Positions 50,934 to 62,586 of a stretch of 64,000 bases of DNA are shown here, piece by piece. A model generated the notes under the pieces. The model was given only the letters and a program-made list of their open reading frames with translations. It had not been told where the DNA came from and did no database searches. A program made the position numbers and the translations under genes. Within the stretch, counting starts at the first letter, position 1. Every line of letters starts with the position of its first letter. Origin of the DNA: Holothuria scabra (Eukaryota > Echinodermata > Holothuroidea > Aspidochirotida > Holothuriidae); assembly GCA_037179385.1 (NCBI GenBank), contig CM074200.1:32429884-32493883 (forward strand), written 5' to 3'.

Positions 50934-52914
50934 AATGGTTTACATCACATGACATAAAGGTTAGTATTTTTTTATATTTTAATGCAAAATAACAGTGTTA
51001 CTAGTCACACATCCTTGAAGGGGTGTAGACAGACTTTAAAAACAGGCTTTAAAAAGTATGCAATTTGGGGTAGTCGTTATGGAGCTTTCTGGTTACTGGG
51101 CGTTCTTGTCATTGCTAAGTATAATATTAAAATTTAGAGGAAGGGTTCGTTTCAAAGACCTTCATACGATTCGTTCTGGTTATCCCTTGCAAGTATATAG
51201 GGCCCTGAATGGGAATTAATGTTTGCTTAAATTTTTGGCATGACACAATGTCGTACCAAAGCTAAAAATATTGAATAATGTTGTAAAAGGAGACTGGGAA
51301 ATATGGAAATATTCAAACCTTTTCCAAACTGGCACCAGTTCCAGTTTTATTATATCTGAGGCAAACATATTTCACTGTTTTGCATCTAGACACCCAATCA
51401 AACCACTCCTGACCCTTCGCCATGTCACACCGCAAAACCCTCTTCAGTGTCTTTGCGGCTTACGTTCATTGAACCCCCGCATTCCTCATCTCTGAATTGG
51501 TTCATAAAAAATATTAGCGGGGTCGAAAATATCCTAGGTACGCCGCTGGCTGGACGCTATCACGCACGCCCTCCCCAGCACGCTTCCCTAGTCTGGTTCA
51601 GGCTACAGCCTTGACCTTGAGAACTGTACGTCACTGTGTTACATTTGTGATACGTTAAAAATGTCTGAAAATAACAAACTTACTGAAATATTTATCTGTC
51701 TGAGTTATGCTCAATTGATGGCTGCATGTATTCTGTTGCAGGAAGCGATAACTGAACTTGGATTATTAGTTCAAATGATAGGTTATTCGTACATCGTTTC
51801 TTGAAAATAGCATTTATTTGGTTCACTTGGGGTATGAAAAATTAAGCAGCTAATCTGACACAAAGATGCCAGAATTATCAGTGACTGACGTCACAAATTG
51901 TTTCATTGTTTACCTTTTCTCTTTTTTTTTTCTTTTTTGATCAACCCGGAAGGTCTTTCTGTCAAAAAGAGAGTTGAGCCAGGAGACGACCACATTTTTA
52001 GCCTTCAAAACATTTTTCTTTTATAACTTTAGAATTTAAAAGCATGCAAGAATTCCTTATTCTCCTCTGATCATGTCTTCAAATTTCTTTTGTTTTACAC
52101 TTTTTTTAAATTTTGCTCTCCTCTTTAATTTATTCCCAGTGCAGAAGTCACATGGGTTAACGTCGTCCATAAACTACCGTAGAGATCGCATCTCACATCT
52201 CCTCTCATCACGGGATTCCGCCGCTAAACATGAAGACAGAGAATGGAGTGGCGTCACGAACCTTTACAAACAAAAGAGGGTATTTTATAGGAGATAATTG
52301 GATAAGATTTACCAAACGAAAATTTATTGGGTTTTTAATAGGTTGGAGAAAAATAGTCCAACATTTCTTCTGTTGTTTGTGTTTTATGCTCAGGAATCTT
52401 TTATCTCTTTTGACACGCTGTACAGTAGGTCAAGTTTTAATTTTTAACTACTTATTTATGAGATGAACAAGATTTAAGCAATCGATTTCATAAGTTTAAT
52501 TCATTGTATTAGAAAGTTGAACATGATCAAATTAATACTTCAGAAAAAACAAGAATTCTTCGGTAATGAATTTCTGATAAAGGCTTAGCATAAACTTTTT
52601 AAAGATTTGCCTACAATATGAAATCCATTATCAAACAGTGTTACATTATCCTTGTTCTTCAGGCCCATGGTACCAAGAAGGTGGGTGTCTCAGATAAATA
52701 TTCATGGTTTAGAACATAATTCATGAATATTTATCGAAGACAATTTTTCGTGAGAGCAATTTATATCATAAAGGTAGCTATTTTTGTTGTATGCGTCACT
52801 TTAATTCTGATAAATATAAGCAAAAACGGACCGGAATTGTTCTCGAACAGTCCAAAACCGTCGTAACGTTAAGTGCTGATAATGCATTCACTAGAATGTT
52901 TAATTCACCGTAAA
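50934..52914. other. 3' side of the calcitonin-type gene; no further gene seen
   Basis: The 3'UTR must begin here but no convincing poly(A) signal was placed. A hAT-like right terminus fragment (TACGCCGCTGG) lies at 51538-51548. A 14-bp-arm hairpin (GATAAATATTCATG / CATGAATATTTATC) lies at about 52694-52737. Short frames at 52073-52466 are unsupported. Confidence 0.45.
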
Positions 52915-53165
52915 AATTGAAGGAGTGAAATTTCGGCCATTAAAATAGTTGAAGTTAAAAAATTCACTCCAAAGAGCGACTTTTCACTCTTGATGGAGTG
53001 CCCACAGGGACCACCCTTAAAAAAGAGCGATCCCTGGAGGCACTCCTTGAAGTATGAATTTTCAATCTTCTCGAGTAAATTTCACTCTTCTTGGAGTGAA
53101 TGTCACTCTGCCTGCAGTAAATTGCCACTCTAATGGAGTAGCACTTTTCACTGAGAGTGACTTAG
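52915..53165. mobile_element. GAGTGAA palindromic repeat, copy 3
   Basis: AAAAATTCACTCC, TTTTCACTCTTGATGGAGTG, CTTGGAGTGAATGTCACTC and CACTGAGAGTGAC. Same family as 13757. Confidence 0.65.
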
Positions 53166-53628
53166 TTTAATGCACACGTTAACCAAGATCTTGGTCGTTA
53201 AACTGGATCAACAAATGGAAGTTTGACTGTTCCATCAGTTAATTAAAACGAAATAAATTTCATTAAGAATAGGCGATCACTTATGAAACGGATTAAATCG
53301 AGGTATGGTGTGTAGTTCTACTTCCTCATTTTTACACGACCCGCCCGCCGATCATCATTCTTAAGTGAAAAATTGTGTAAAAGCAAGCATTATTGTTTAA
53401 ACACTTAGATTGTTTGAGATTAAAGACTAATAAATTTATTAAAACAATTATTCCATTACCTGGTTCTAGTTTGTAAAGACCAGTATTGTTAAAAACTGTG
53501 AGATAATACAGAGTTGACCATATTGTTTATTTAAACACAGCGCATGTCTCATTTGTTGTCATTCTTAATATGAAATATTTTGACTCTTCTTAGCTCTTTC
53601 AAGTGTGCCTCAAGTATAGAATTGTAAA

Positions 53629-53778
<150 letters not shown>

Positions 53779-53853
53779 AATGCTGCGGAGCACTGTTGAA
53801 ATGTGTAGGTCGAAAAGAGGTAGTAAAAAGTGCTTAAAAGTTTACGGAAAACT

Positions 53854-53889
53854 CCACGACGTTTCGGGTATAAACCCTTCATCAGGTGG
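53854..53889 (-). ncRNA. Hammerhead-ribozyme-like fold (candidate)
   Basis: On the minus strand, in order: CCAC (stem I, 53889-53886), CTGATGA (53885-53879), one extra A (53878), GGGT-TTAT-ACCC hairpin (stem II, 53877-53866), GAAAC (53865-53861), GTC (53860-53858), GTGG (stem I partner, 53857-53854). All conserved hammerhead core bases are present, and ACGT could form stem III only between two molecules. The extra A before stem II departs from the consensus, so activity is doubtful. Hammerheads are known in Penelope-like elements, but no such open frame is visible here. Confidence 0.45.
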
Positions 53890-54170
53890 CAAAAACCAAA
53901 CTGAACAACCAACAGTAACAATTGGACACGAAAAACATCAAATCCGAAGCGATGGCTGTAAAAACAGAACTGAACGAAAGTGACTGTCAGAAAACATGAG
54001 TGCGAAGGATGAAACACAAATCAAAGAAAGAAAAAGAGCGTCCTGGATGAAAAAGTGCACGTACAAATCGAACATGGTCGGAAAAAAGGGGAAAAAGTAG
54101 ACAAAAACTAGGTCCGGAAAAAATAATAATTAGGGCTACACAGTAAAAAATGAGCACGAACGGGTAAGTG

Positions 54171-54287
54171 TAAAAGGAGTAAAAACTGGCTCAAAAGGTA
54201 TAGGTACTCTCGCTCCATACGGCCTTAATGTTAGAATTGACCTTTGGTAATATTCACCCCTTTTTGAGCCAGTTTTTACTCCCTTTA
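54171..54287. repeat. Inverted repeat with 28-29-nt arms
   Basis: Left arm 54171-54198 (GAGTAAAAACTGGCTCAAAA) and right arm 54259-54287 (TTTTGAGCCAGTTTTTACTC) differ by one substitution and one indel, with a 60-nt spacer. It lies between two TA arrays; a retroelement end or small MITE is possible. Confidence 0.75.
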
Positions 54288-54309
54288 TATACATGTATAT
54301 ATATTCTTT

Positions 54310-54313
<4 letters not shown>

Positions 54314-54397
<84 letters not shown>

Positions 54398-54422
54398 TAT
54401 ATATAATATAAATATATATAAT
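54314..54422. repeat. (TA)n microsatellite, second array
   Basis: Pure TA to about 54390, then interrupted ATAATA variants. Confidence 0.97.
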
Positions 54423-54483
54423 ATGAAAGAAATGTACCCTTATGTCCAAAACGTAATCGATTCTCCTCCATACTATATATGCG

Positions 54484-54594
54484 TAAGATATAAAGTTCAA
54501 AGATGGGAGATAGGACGTCGCTTTCAGTCTGTTACTGTTAAAGTAACAGACTGAAAGCGACGTCCTATCTCCCATCTTTGAACTTTATTTCTTA
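54484..54594. repeat. Near-perfect palindrome, 53-bp arms, 5-nt loop
   Basis: The arms 54484-54536 and 54542-54594 are reverse complements apart from one mismatch (54489/54589). The centre is GTTACT-GTTAA-AGTAAC. Flanked by TA repeats. Either a recent fold-back insertion or an assembly/template-switch artefact. Confidence 0.92.
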
Positions 54595-55194
54595 TATATA
54601 TATATATACCTAATTGTGGAATAAGGGGAAATTTTGGGGCAAATATCAACGTTAGGGGGAAATTACCGTTAGGGGGAAAATCTACGTTCCCCTTTACGTT
54701 TTCACACACTGTTTTAATGGGAATACGTTAGTGTATAGTAAAATACATATGGGGGTACGTAATATACCTAATTACTTCAATGTTGACCAAATAACGGACG
54801 CCTATCTGTTAACACGTACAACTTATGGACTATTGAATTTACGTACATGTATATGTTTTTCCTTCATTTCATTTTCATTTATTTATTTTTGGTTTATCAC
54901 AACACAAGATTGAAAACAAGAATCACAAAGTAAATAAGTAACAAAGAGTGTGAAAGGAAGTGCACTTAGAAACCCTTTGGGGCTTGTCGAGAAGTGACAC
55001 TCCCTAAAAAAAGAAATAATAAAGAAAATACGAAGATAGAAGATAAGACTAGGAAAAACATAGAAAAAGTCATAATAGACACGCAACCCACCATCCCACG
55101 TCACCCGTCCTAGAACCCAACCACCACCCACCCCTCGGGCTCAACAAAGAAGCTAAATAGGCTGGAATACAGTATAATAAACAAGTTCATGGGT

Positions 55195-56922
55195 TTAATA
55201 CAAGCTTATATGGAACCTTTGAAGATTTTTCCTAAAAGAAGTTAAGGAAGGCTTTGTCTTAACAGTAGACGGTAGGTGATTCCAAAGAGTGGTAGCACGG
55301 TAATGCAGACTGTTCTTGTACAAATTGTTGTGATGCTTCCTTGTATGTAGATGATCAGCTTGTCTTGTGTTATGTGAATGTATCGATGAGTTATGTGTAA
55401 AGAGAGAGTTTAGTGAGCTTGGACGCATTTCATGTAGAGAACGATAGACAAAACTGGCAACATGTAGTTTGAATAGGTCAGTAAGTTTAAGTAAATTCAT
55501 GGATTTGAATAAATTGTTTGTATGATCTCTCGAATTGGAACAGGTGATATGTCTGATTGCTCTTTTCTGTAGAACACCTAACTTATTTAATAAATACTTG
55601 CTCGATCCAGACCAAATAATGCAACAGTAAGTGAGATGTGGGAGTACAAGTGTTTGATAAAGGGACCCGAGAATGCTTCTGGGGAGTGTATGTTTCAGTT
55701 TTGAAAGGATTCCTACACTTTTTGCAACAAGAGCAGAAGTATACTTAATGTGATCATGCCAAGTAAGTTTAGAGTCTATGAAAACACCTAAAAATTTAAC
55801 GCAATCTACCTTTTGTAGCAATTTACCATTAATATCAATATTAAAGTTTACCATATCATCATTTTCATTGAAAACAATAAAATTCGTCTTATCTAAGTTT
55901 AGGGAAAGTTTGTTTGTGGCAAACCAATCACTGTATGCAGCTAGATCATTTCTAATGGTTTGTTTCAGACGTTCAACACTACTATCATAAAAGAAAATAT
56001 TTGTATCATCAGCAAATAACACAATGGATGAATTTGAAGGAATTTTACTTACATCATTCATATAAATGATAAAAAGAAGCGGTCCTAGAATTGACCCTTG
56101 AGGGACACCACAGTGAATGTTATTTACATCAGAGTTTATTCTTTGAAAAGAGATAAAATGTTTTCTGTTGTTAAGATAGCTAGTAAACCAAGAAAGAAAC
56201 CTAATACCGTAGTGAAATAATTTTTGACAGAGTATGGTATGATCAATGGTGTCGAACGCTTTAGATAAATCAAGAAATACACCTACAGCAATTTGGTTGT
56301 TGTTTATGGCCTGTGTTAAATTATCGACGGCATCAGCAAGGGCCATATCAGTGGAGAGACCAGGTCGAAAGCCATATTGACCATTAAAAAGAATGTTATG
56401 TTTTTCCAAAAAATTAAAGAGTCTACAATAAACAATGCGTTCAAGAATCTTAGAAAAACAGGGCAAAACAGAAATAGGTCTATAGTTAACAAAACAATTT
56501 GGATCACCTTTTTTAAAAATTGGGACAGCTTTTGCGACTTTCAAATTTTCAGGAACGATACCAGTTGATAGGGACAAGTTAAAAACATAAGTAAGGGGTT
56601 TACAAATAAAACAGATAACTCGAGTAACAACGAAAGGCCTAATTTCATCAAACCCAGCTGACTTGCCTGGCTTTAGGCAGGATTTTGACATACTTATTAA
56701 TTCATCTTCGCTAGTTGGGTAGAGGAAAGCAGATGAAACATTACTATCAGATAGAAAGTCAGATGGTGAATGATTTGAAGAGATCTTTGCAGCTAGCGAC
56801 GGACCAACATTAACAAAAAAGTTATTCAGACTATTGCCAATAGCAACAGGGTCAGTATGTTTCTCACCATCTATGATACAAAAATCGGGTTTGGTAGGTT
56901 TTTGCTTGTTTTTGTTCAGCAA
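55195..56922 (-). pseudogene. LINE reverse transcriptase domain (intact frame, broken ORF2)
   Basis: 575 codons open to the natural stop at 55195-55197. Residues 147-151 YRPIS; motif A FLDLSKAFD at 216-224; GVPQGSILGP at 272-281; catalytic FADD at 303-306; then the thumb and a C-terminal region with LTYCCIIWSG. This is the RNA-dependent DNA polymerase that performs target-primed reverse transcription. The apparent start is not real: coding similarity continues upstream (DSKQTWSKISDLL) toward the endonuclease, interrupted by the lesion at about 56990-57045. Confidence 0.93.
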
Positions 56923-57045
56923 ATCGCTAATTTTGGACCAAGTTTGTTTAGAGTCATATTTACAATTATTAAAGATATTCGTAAAGTAATTTTCTTGGAG
57001 ATACGAATGATGTGGGTCAGTTTATTTCTAAAGGTTTTGTACTCA

Positions 57046-58025
57046 GATTTCTTTTGCTGAGAAGGGTTTTTGAGCATATTTTTTGTAGAGTTTGTTTTTC
57101 CTTTTTATAGACGTGGTTATGCCAGGGGTGATCCAGGACTGATTAACGGAAGATCGGCCTTTTCGTTTCAGACGCATAATAGGGAAGCTTTTGTCATAGA
57201 CATTTTTAAAAAGGTTAAGGAATACATTATATGCAGAATTGACATCAGACTCACAATAGACATCAACCCAACTCGTACTAGAAATATCAGAGATAAACCT
57301 TTCAATATTACGCATAGAATAATTACGAGTAAAGATGTCATCATTCACATTGACTTGCAGCGTACACTGTGTGTTTAGGAAAATTGGGAAATGATCGGTG
57401 AGGTCTGTCAAAAGAACCCCAGAAACATTCTTACTAGGGGTTATCCCCGGTGAAGCAACATTTGTAAAAATATTGTCAATGAGTGAACAAGATCTCTCAC
57501 TGACCCTAGTAGCTTTTGAAATGGTTGGATAAAACCCACAGGAAATTATTTCATTGATAAAATTATTTTCCTGATTAAGCATATTCACATTGAAGTCGCC
57601 CATGATGAAGCAAGACTTACATTCATCATTAATTTGACACAAAAGATTGGAAAGAATGTCTATAAAAGTAGGTAAATTACTTGCTGGTGGTCTATAAACA
57701 ACACCAATAATACACTTTCTTGTTTCATAGGGAAAATTAATTTCAATGAAGATAGACTCAATAAAATCATTAAAGATAGACAAATCATTTCGGACACAAA
57801 AACTAAGATTATTCCTAACAACTTGGGCAAACACCTCCACCTCTTTTCTTTTTGCGGTGGTTTTCAACAATTGTAAAATCATCGATGTGTATTAGTGGTG
57901 AGAAATTTTCATTAAGCCATGTTTCAGTAAATCCTAATACAGAAAATTATGGTTTAGCACAGAAAGGTAATCATTTATGTCATCAAAGTTCTTATTTAAG
58001 CTTCTACTGTTTAGATGATTTCCTT
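57046..58025 (-). pseudogene. LINE AP-type endonuclease domain, frameshifted
   Basis: The conserved blocks appear in changing frames: SLNKNFDDI at the 5' side (about 57990-58015), TETWLNENF (about 57900-57930), RKKKRGGGV (57830-57855), VRNNLSFCV, GVVYRPP, MGDFNVNML, SLIDNIF and TDHFPIF. Indels lie near 57945 and between 57818 and 57832. The Asp/Asn/His catalytic set of the DNase-I-like fold is represented (GDFN, TDHFP). At the 3' side, stops occur at the junction (57043-57045); a short shifted stretch (YKTFRNKLTHIIRIS) between two compensating indels restores the frame for the reverse transcriptase. Confidence 0.9.
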
Positions 58026-58251
58026 AAAGGTGAAATATACAGTTATGTATTTTATTGTTTTTCATTTCGCCTAAACGTATCAAGATATACAAATTTCCCC
58101 CTAATGTTCAATCTAGTGGTATATATATATATATACACGTTTCAACAAACAATTTAATCTTCCCTCCTGACACTGCAGTTAACTGTAGATTTCCGTTCTT
58201 TTTAATTTATGTATTCATTTTTAATTTTTGTGCTCATTTTGTCTTAAATAC

Positions 58252-58288
58252 TCGCTGAGGAAAGTCCCAGGGGGACTGAAAATTTCGA
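58252..58288 (+). ncRNA. Hammerhead-ribozyme-like fold, second copy (candidate)
   Basis: TCG (58252-58254), CTGAGGA (58255-58261), one extra A (58262), AGTCCC-AGG-GGGACT hairpin (58263-58277), GAA (58278-58280), palindromic AATT (58281-58284), T, then CGA (58286-58288) pairing with TCG. Same order and same extra A as the fold at 53854-53889, although the stems differ in sequence. A pair of covarying stems hints at a shared structural family. Weak stem I. Confidence 0.35.
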
Positions 58289-58354
58289 AATATATTTGTA
58301 ACCTTTCATACTCCTAAAATCAACCAGTCATGCCCTTTATTGCATATTTTTTGT

Positions 58355-58358
<4 letters not shown>

Positions 58359-58449
<91 letters not shown>
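58359..58449. repeat. (TA)n microsatellite, third array
   Basis: About 91 bp of TA, followed by two GCATACATATGCATACATAT-like blocks and more TA up to 58526. Confidence 0.97.
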
Positions 58450-58452
<3 letters not shown>

Positions 58453-58522
58453 TACATATGCATACATATTTAATATATATATATATATACATATGCATAC
58501 ATATTTAATATATATATATATA

Positions 58523-59684
58523 TATACACTCTTAAAACACTGGGCAATATTTTCGTTGGGTAAAACGCTTTGGTTAAATGTTGGTCAAACTTTGCTCATA
58601 TAATGGTAAAAACGTTTCTTCGATTCACGTTTATTCCACTATCCAATCATTGGGCAAACTGTTAACAAGCTTACACTCAACGGTTGGGCATATATTTGGT
58701 CTATCTACTTGTTGGGTAATTAATTGCTAATTAGCATAATGTTTGCTCATTGGTTGGGCAATAAACTTTGCGCGTTCCGCATACGTAAATGTGATAAAAG
58801 CATTGGACACAATGAACATGTGAAAGTTAAGAACAGGCGTACGTACGTATTTCTCAGTGGTTCAAAGTCATTAGCAGCTCATCGAACGACAACTATCTCG
58901 CTGATTAATGTCTCAGATTACCTTGAGGAATGTAGCTTGGAGGGTTCTTGAGTGTGTTTGAGGCTAAATACGAGTACAAGGAGTTGTGTGGAGTATTTAA
59001 TGTTTATATCGAAGATATAATCAACACGATTTAGGAAGAAACTGGTGCTGCTACTGAGCCATGGCCGAAACGTTCGCCTGCTCATCCAGGCTAGGCTAAC
59101 ATAGCCTAACACTATGTTTGGGTTCTGTAATGTGTCAATGTGAGTTTGATTAGCCTACAGACTAGGCTAGCCTACATCCTTTGGCTTACTATGGCAGCAT
59201 CACGGTTTCCTAATCGTTTGATTCTATCATTGGATACTTCTCTCCTTGCCATGTGCTCATATTTATTTCAACACAATCTTCAAGTCTTCATGATGCCTTA
59301 TTGTCGGATAATCTGAGCCTGATTTATAAATGGCCACATTTACTAGGGCAATGCACTAGGGATTAGCCCAACAGTTGGTTAAAGAATATGTCCAACTGAT
59401 GTTGAAAAAGCACCCACGGTTATGCAAAAGATGATTAACGTTTAACCAACGGTTGGTGAATGCATTTGCCCAACATCTTAATAAAAGACGTGCCCAACAA
59501 TTGGGTATGTTTTAAATGCTCATTTACCAAACAGATGGGTAGTTTCCTGCCCAACAGTTAGGTTCAAACTTTACCAAATTTGGTTGGTTAAAGTTTTGCC
59601 CAACTGTTTAGGTTGTTGAATAGATGCCCAGTGTTGGTCAAAAAGTTGGGCAAATTTTGCCCATTTTTTTTAAGAGTGTATATA
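58523..59684. mobile_element. Inverted-repeat element inside (TA)n, about 1.15 kb
   Basis: Left end TACACTCTTAAAACACTGGG and right end TTTTTTAAGAGTGTA with GGGCAA / TTGCCC just inside are inverted over about 30 bp. The interior is crowded with TTGGGCA, GGTTGG and their complements near both ends (subterminal repeats). It sits in a TA-repeat target; the target duplication cannot be told apart from the microsatellite. No transposase frame. Confidence 0.75.
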
Positions 59685-61394
59685 CATATACATATATATA
59701 TAAAGGTTGCAACAAATGATTCCTTGTTTTAAAACTCTCATTACCGGCTTTGTTTTCCTTTGAGATTAAAATGTTTTAACATTCAAAAGAATAAAACAAA
59801 AGTGAAGGTAATGCGAGTATTACAACAAAGACATCACAAATTACTGCTCATGAATTTCAATTGAGTGAATAATTTTCAACATTTTATATTTCAGCTCAAG
59901 AATGTCCTATGAAGATGAAGTTGGACTGTTAAAATTCATTTTTCATGCTCTAGTATATATATTTTAAATTTTTGACTTCAGGTACACTTTAATACCTTCT
60001 ATTGAAAACTGTGGAAGACGGACGCTCTTGGCATAAAACAACCCACAGGGCTTAATTAGTAGTTCTGGAAAACAAATAAAAATGATCAAAATTAGTTCGG
60101 TACTCACCCATCGCTAACGTTTGTTCATTACATTACTCGAAGGGGTCGTGATTTTGTTCTTAGTTCTTCATAATCACAATAAAACGCCAAACGGACCAAA
60201 CAACTCACCTTGGGGAAGCATAATTCTCACACAGATTTGGTTTTGATCAGAAGGAGATTAATTTTTGAGAGATGATCGGGTGATGACGTCATAACAAAGG
60301 TGTTGATTTCAACTTAAAATACAATGTTTTTTTTTTTCATGAAATCTTCAGGGCAGTATTGAAATTTGCCACTGTCGGTTGACTACCGGCTGGGGAGTGT
60401 ATGTATCTAAAGAAATTGTTGGAATACTCAGTAAGGCAGGTTGGTCGGACCTTTTTACAGAATGATAAAGTATGTGAAATTTGGCACTTCCGGTTAGGTC
60501 ACAAGGTTAAATGTACCTGCAGAACATAACTGCGGGCATATTTTGCTCATTTAAGTATCCCTAGTCTTTTTCAAATCTTACCCACAGAGTTAAAAGCACC
60601 ATTCCTTTTCTAAAAAGAAAACTAATGAACCAATTCAAGTAATACAGTCCTATGCAATTTGCAAATTGTAAGACTAAAAATTATTACGGTCCTTCAAAAA
60701 GGTTACAAAGAAAAAACTTATTAAAAGTTTGAGCCGACTGACATCGTATCAAGCGTTGTACCTATATCGATATTTCAATTTCCGATCTCGGCAGACATCG
60801 ATAGTCAGTTCCCAATATCGATCAATACCGATATAATGAGAAAAGAGATTGTTTACCAATTCTACAGGCTTTCGGAAATTACCAAGAACTGTTGTTACAC
60901 TATTAACTACTAAATATTTAAACTTATAATCAATACTTTCCAAAACATTTAGACTGAAAATCACTCTTTCAGAGTGAATTTAAGCACCAATCTAAATTTG
61001 GGGTAGAATGCTTCGATCGAAAAGATATCATTCTTACTCTTCAGAGTAAGTTGTCGGTCTTAATTTTAAATTTGTCCCTATTTTCACTTTTTGGTCTAAA
61101 ACAGCCCCCAAATGTTATGACATTTTTTATGAAGTAAGGACGAGAAATATCTATTGAACTGTGTTTGTATTTTGGCTTAATTTTGCCAATAATCTTTACG
61201 GAGAAAGAAAAGGGGGAATGTAGGCTGTCAACTATACCAAATAGTCCATTACACAATCATTTGTGACATCCTTCTTCTTGTATGCCACTCACATTACTTG
61301 TTTTGTTTCCCTTCCAAATTATAATGTTTATATGTGCTTCAACATATTGTGATTTGTGGTTCCTTGCGTAGTATACTGTGCCGAGAGAGCTTGC
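59685..61394. other. No gene seen
   Basis: Contains an ATCGAT-rich patch (60765-60835) and short chance frames. Confidence 0.45.
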
Positions 61395-61700
61395 ACATTC
61401 TGAAAGCAAAAGAATCAACTTATTCACTTCCTGATAGAGTGAAAAGTGTGAATTCACTCCATTATAGTGCTATTTTACTTCACGAATAGTGCGTTTCACT
61501 CCATGAAAAGTGAATTTCACTCCAAGAAGTGTGAAAAATCCATCCTTTAACGAGTTTAGGAGTGATCCCTGTAGACACTCGTGAATTTCACTCTTCTCGG
61601 AGTGAATTAACGAGTGAATTTCACTCTTGTTCGAAGTGAATCAACACTCTAATGAAGTGAATTCCCACTTTTTACTCTTTCAGAGAGTGCTTTAGCGTGT
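61395..61700. mobile_element. GAGTGAA palindromic repeat, copy 4
   Basis: CATTCTGAAAGCAAAAGAAT, AGAGTGAAAAGTGTGAATTC, many TTCACTC / GAGTGAA words, ending CTTTCAGAGAGTGCTTTAG. Starts and ends like the other three copies. Confidence 0.7.
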
Positions 61701-62586
61701 ATAGTCAAGTTACCACATAATAGTAGCGGGACCTTTGTAAAAAAAAGTTGTGACACTATGTAACACATTCGTGTTGGTATGTCGTTCAATCCCAACTAAC
61801 AGACTAACTTGTAAAAAACCTGTACTTGACATGCTACGTGTAAACAGGGAACACATATAATTACATGTGACAGGGCATATGAAAATACGTAGTGAGAAAA
61901 GTGTGGTAGTGAGTGGTGACATACGAGGAAGTTGACCTAATTTGACACACAAGACCTCGCTTTTTCCTGCCCTAATGTCACACCCTTTTTGGTTCTGTTT
62001 TCCTCAAATTGCACCATATCACACATGTATAATTAATGCAGGACAAAGCACACATTGCAAAAGTGGGTCAAAATATTAACAAGAGCGGGAATTGCTATGC
62101 ACAAAATCATGGGGGGCGATCCTGGAGGGGATGGGGACATATCCCCCCATGAAATTGGATGGGGGATACTGTATACTATATCCCCCTCCCCCACCACATG
62201 AAAACAAACCTTCAGATTCGGAAACTATGTTAAAAAGTTAAGTATGCTATTATGAAAACTAAGAACAAAAACTGAAAAGTAACAAAAATCCTTAAAATCT
62301 CTAAAATATAACATAAAACCGTTTCTCTAAAACTCTAAAAATGGAATGGAACGTATGAATGTAGCTAGACAGTTGTGTACACTCTCCCATGGTGTAACTA
62401 AAACATGAACATATTACACATATGTAACCGCTATTCTCAATCACCTTTCACCTTCGAAAGTGATCGTCCATAGGTCGTACATAGTCTGATAAAGTGACTT
62501 TTACATGCAGTGAAAGAATATTTAATATTTAGATGCCGTCAAAATTGCAAAAGACTTCTTACATAATTGCCAGTTACGCCGTGACG
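61701..62586. other. No gene seen
   Basis: Contains a small G/C-rich inverted patch (GGGGACATATCCCCCC near 62134-62149). Otherwise featureless. Confidence 0.45.

Larger units (their letters stand above)
54862..58035 (-). mobile_element. CR1/L2-like LINE, nearly full ORF2, broken
   Basis: Read on the minus strand: endonuclease (58023-57046), reverse transcriptase (to 55195), a ~300-bp 3'UTR and a simple-repeat tail of AATAAATAAA then TGAAAATGAAATGAAG ending near 54862. Such short repeat tails rather than poly(A) fit CR1/L2-type elements. ORF1 is not recognisable, so the copy is 5'-truncated near 58035. Several frameshifts mean it is inactive. Confidence 0.85.

Noticed and set aside
50929..50934. 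AATAAA as the poly(A) signal of the calcitonin-type gene
   Set aside because: It overlaps the stop codon; a 3'UTR of near-zero length is unlikely.
55778..57378. Plus-strand frames of 60-100 codons opposite the minus-strand LINE
   Set aside because: Shadows of the RT and endonuclease coding strand.
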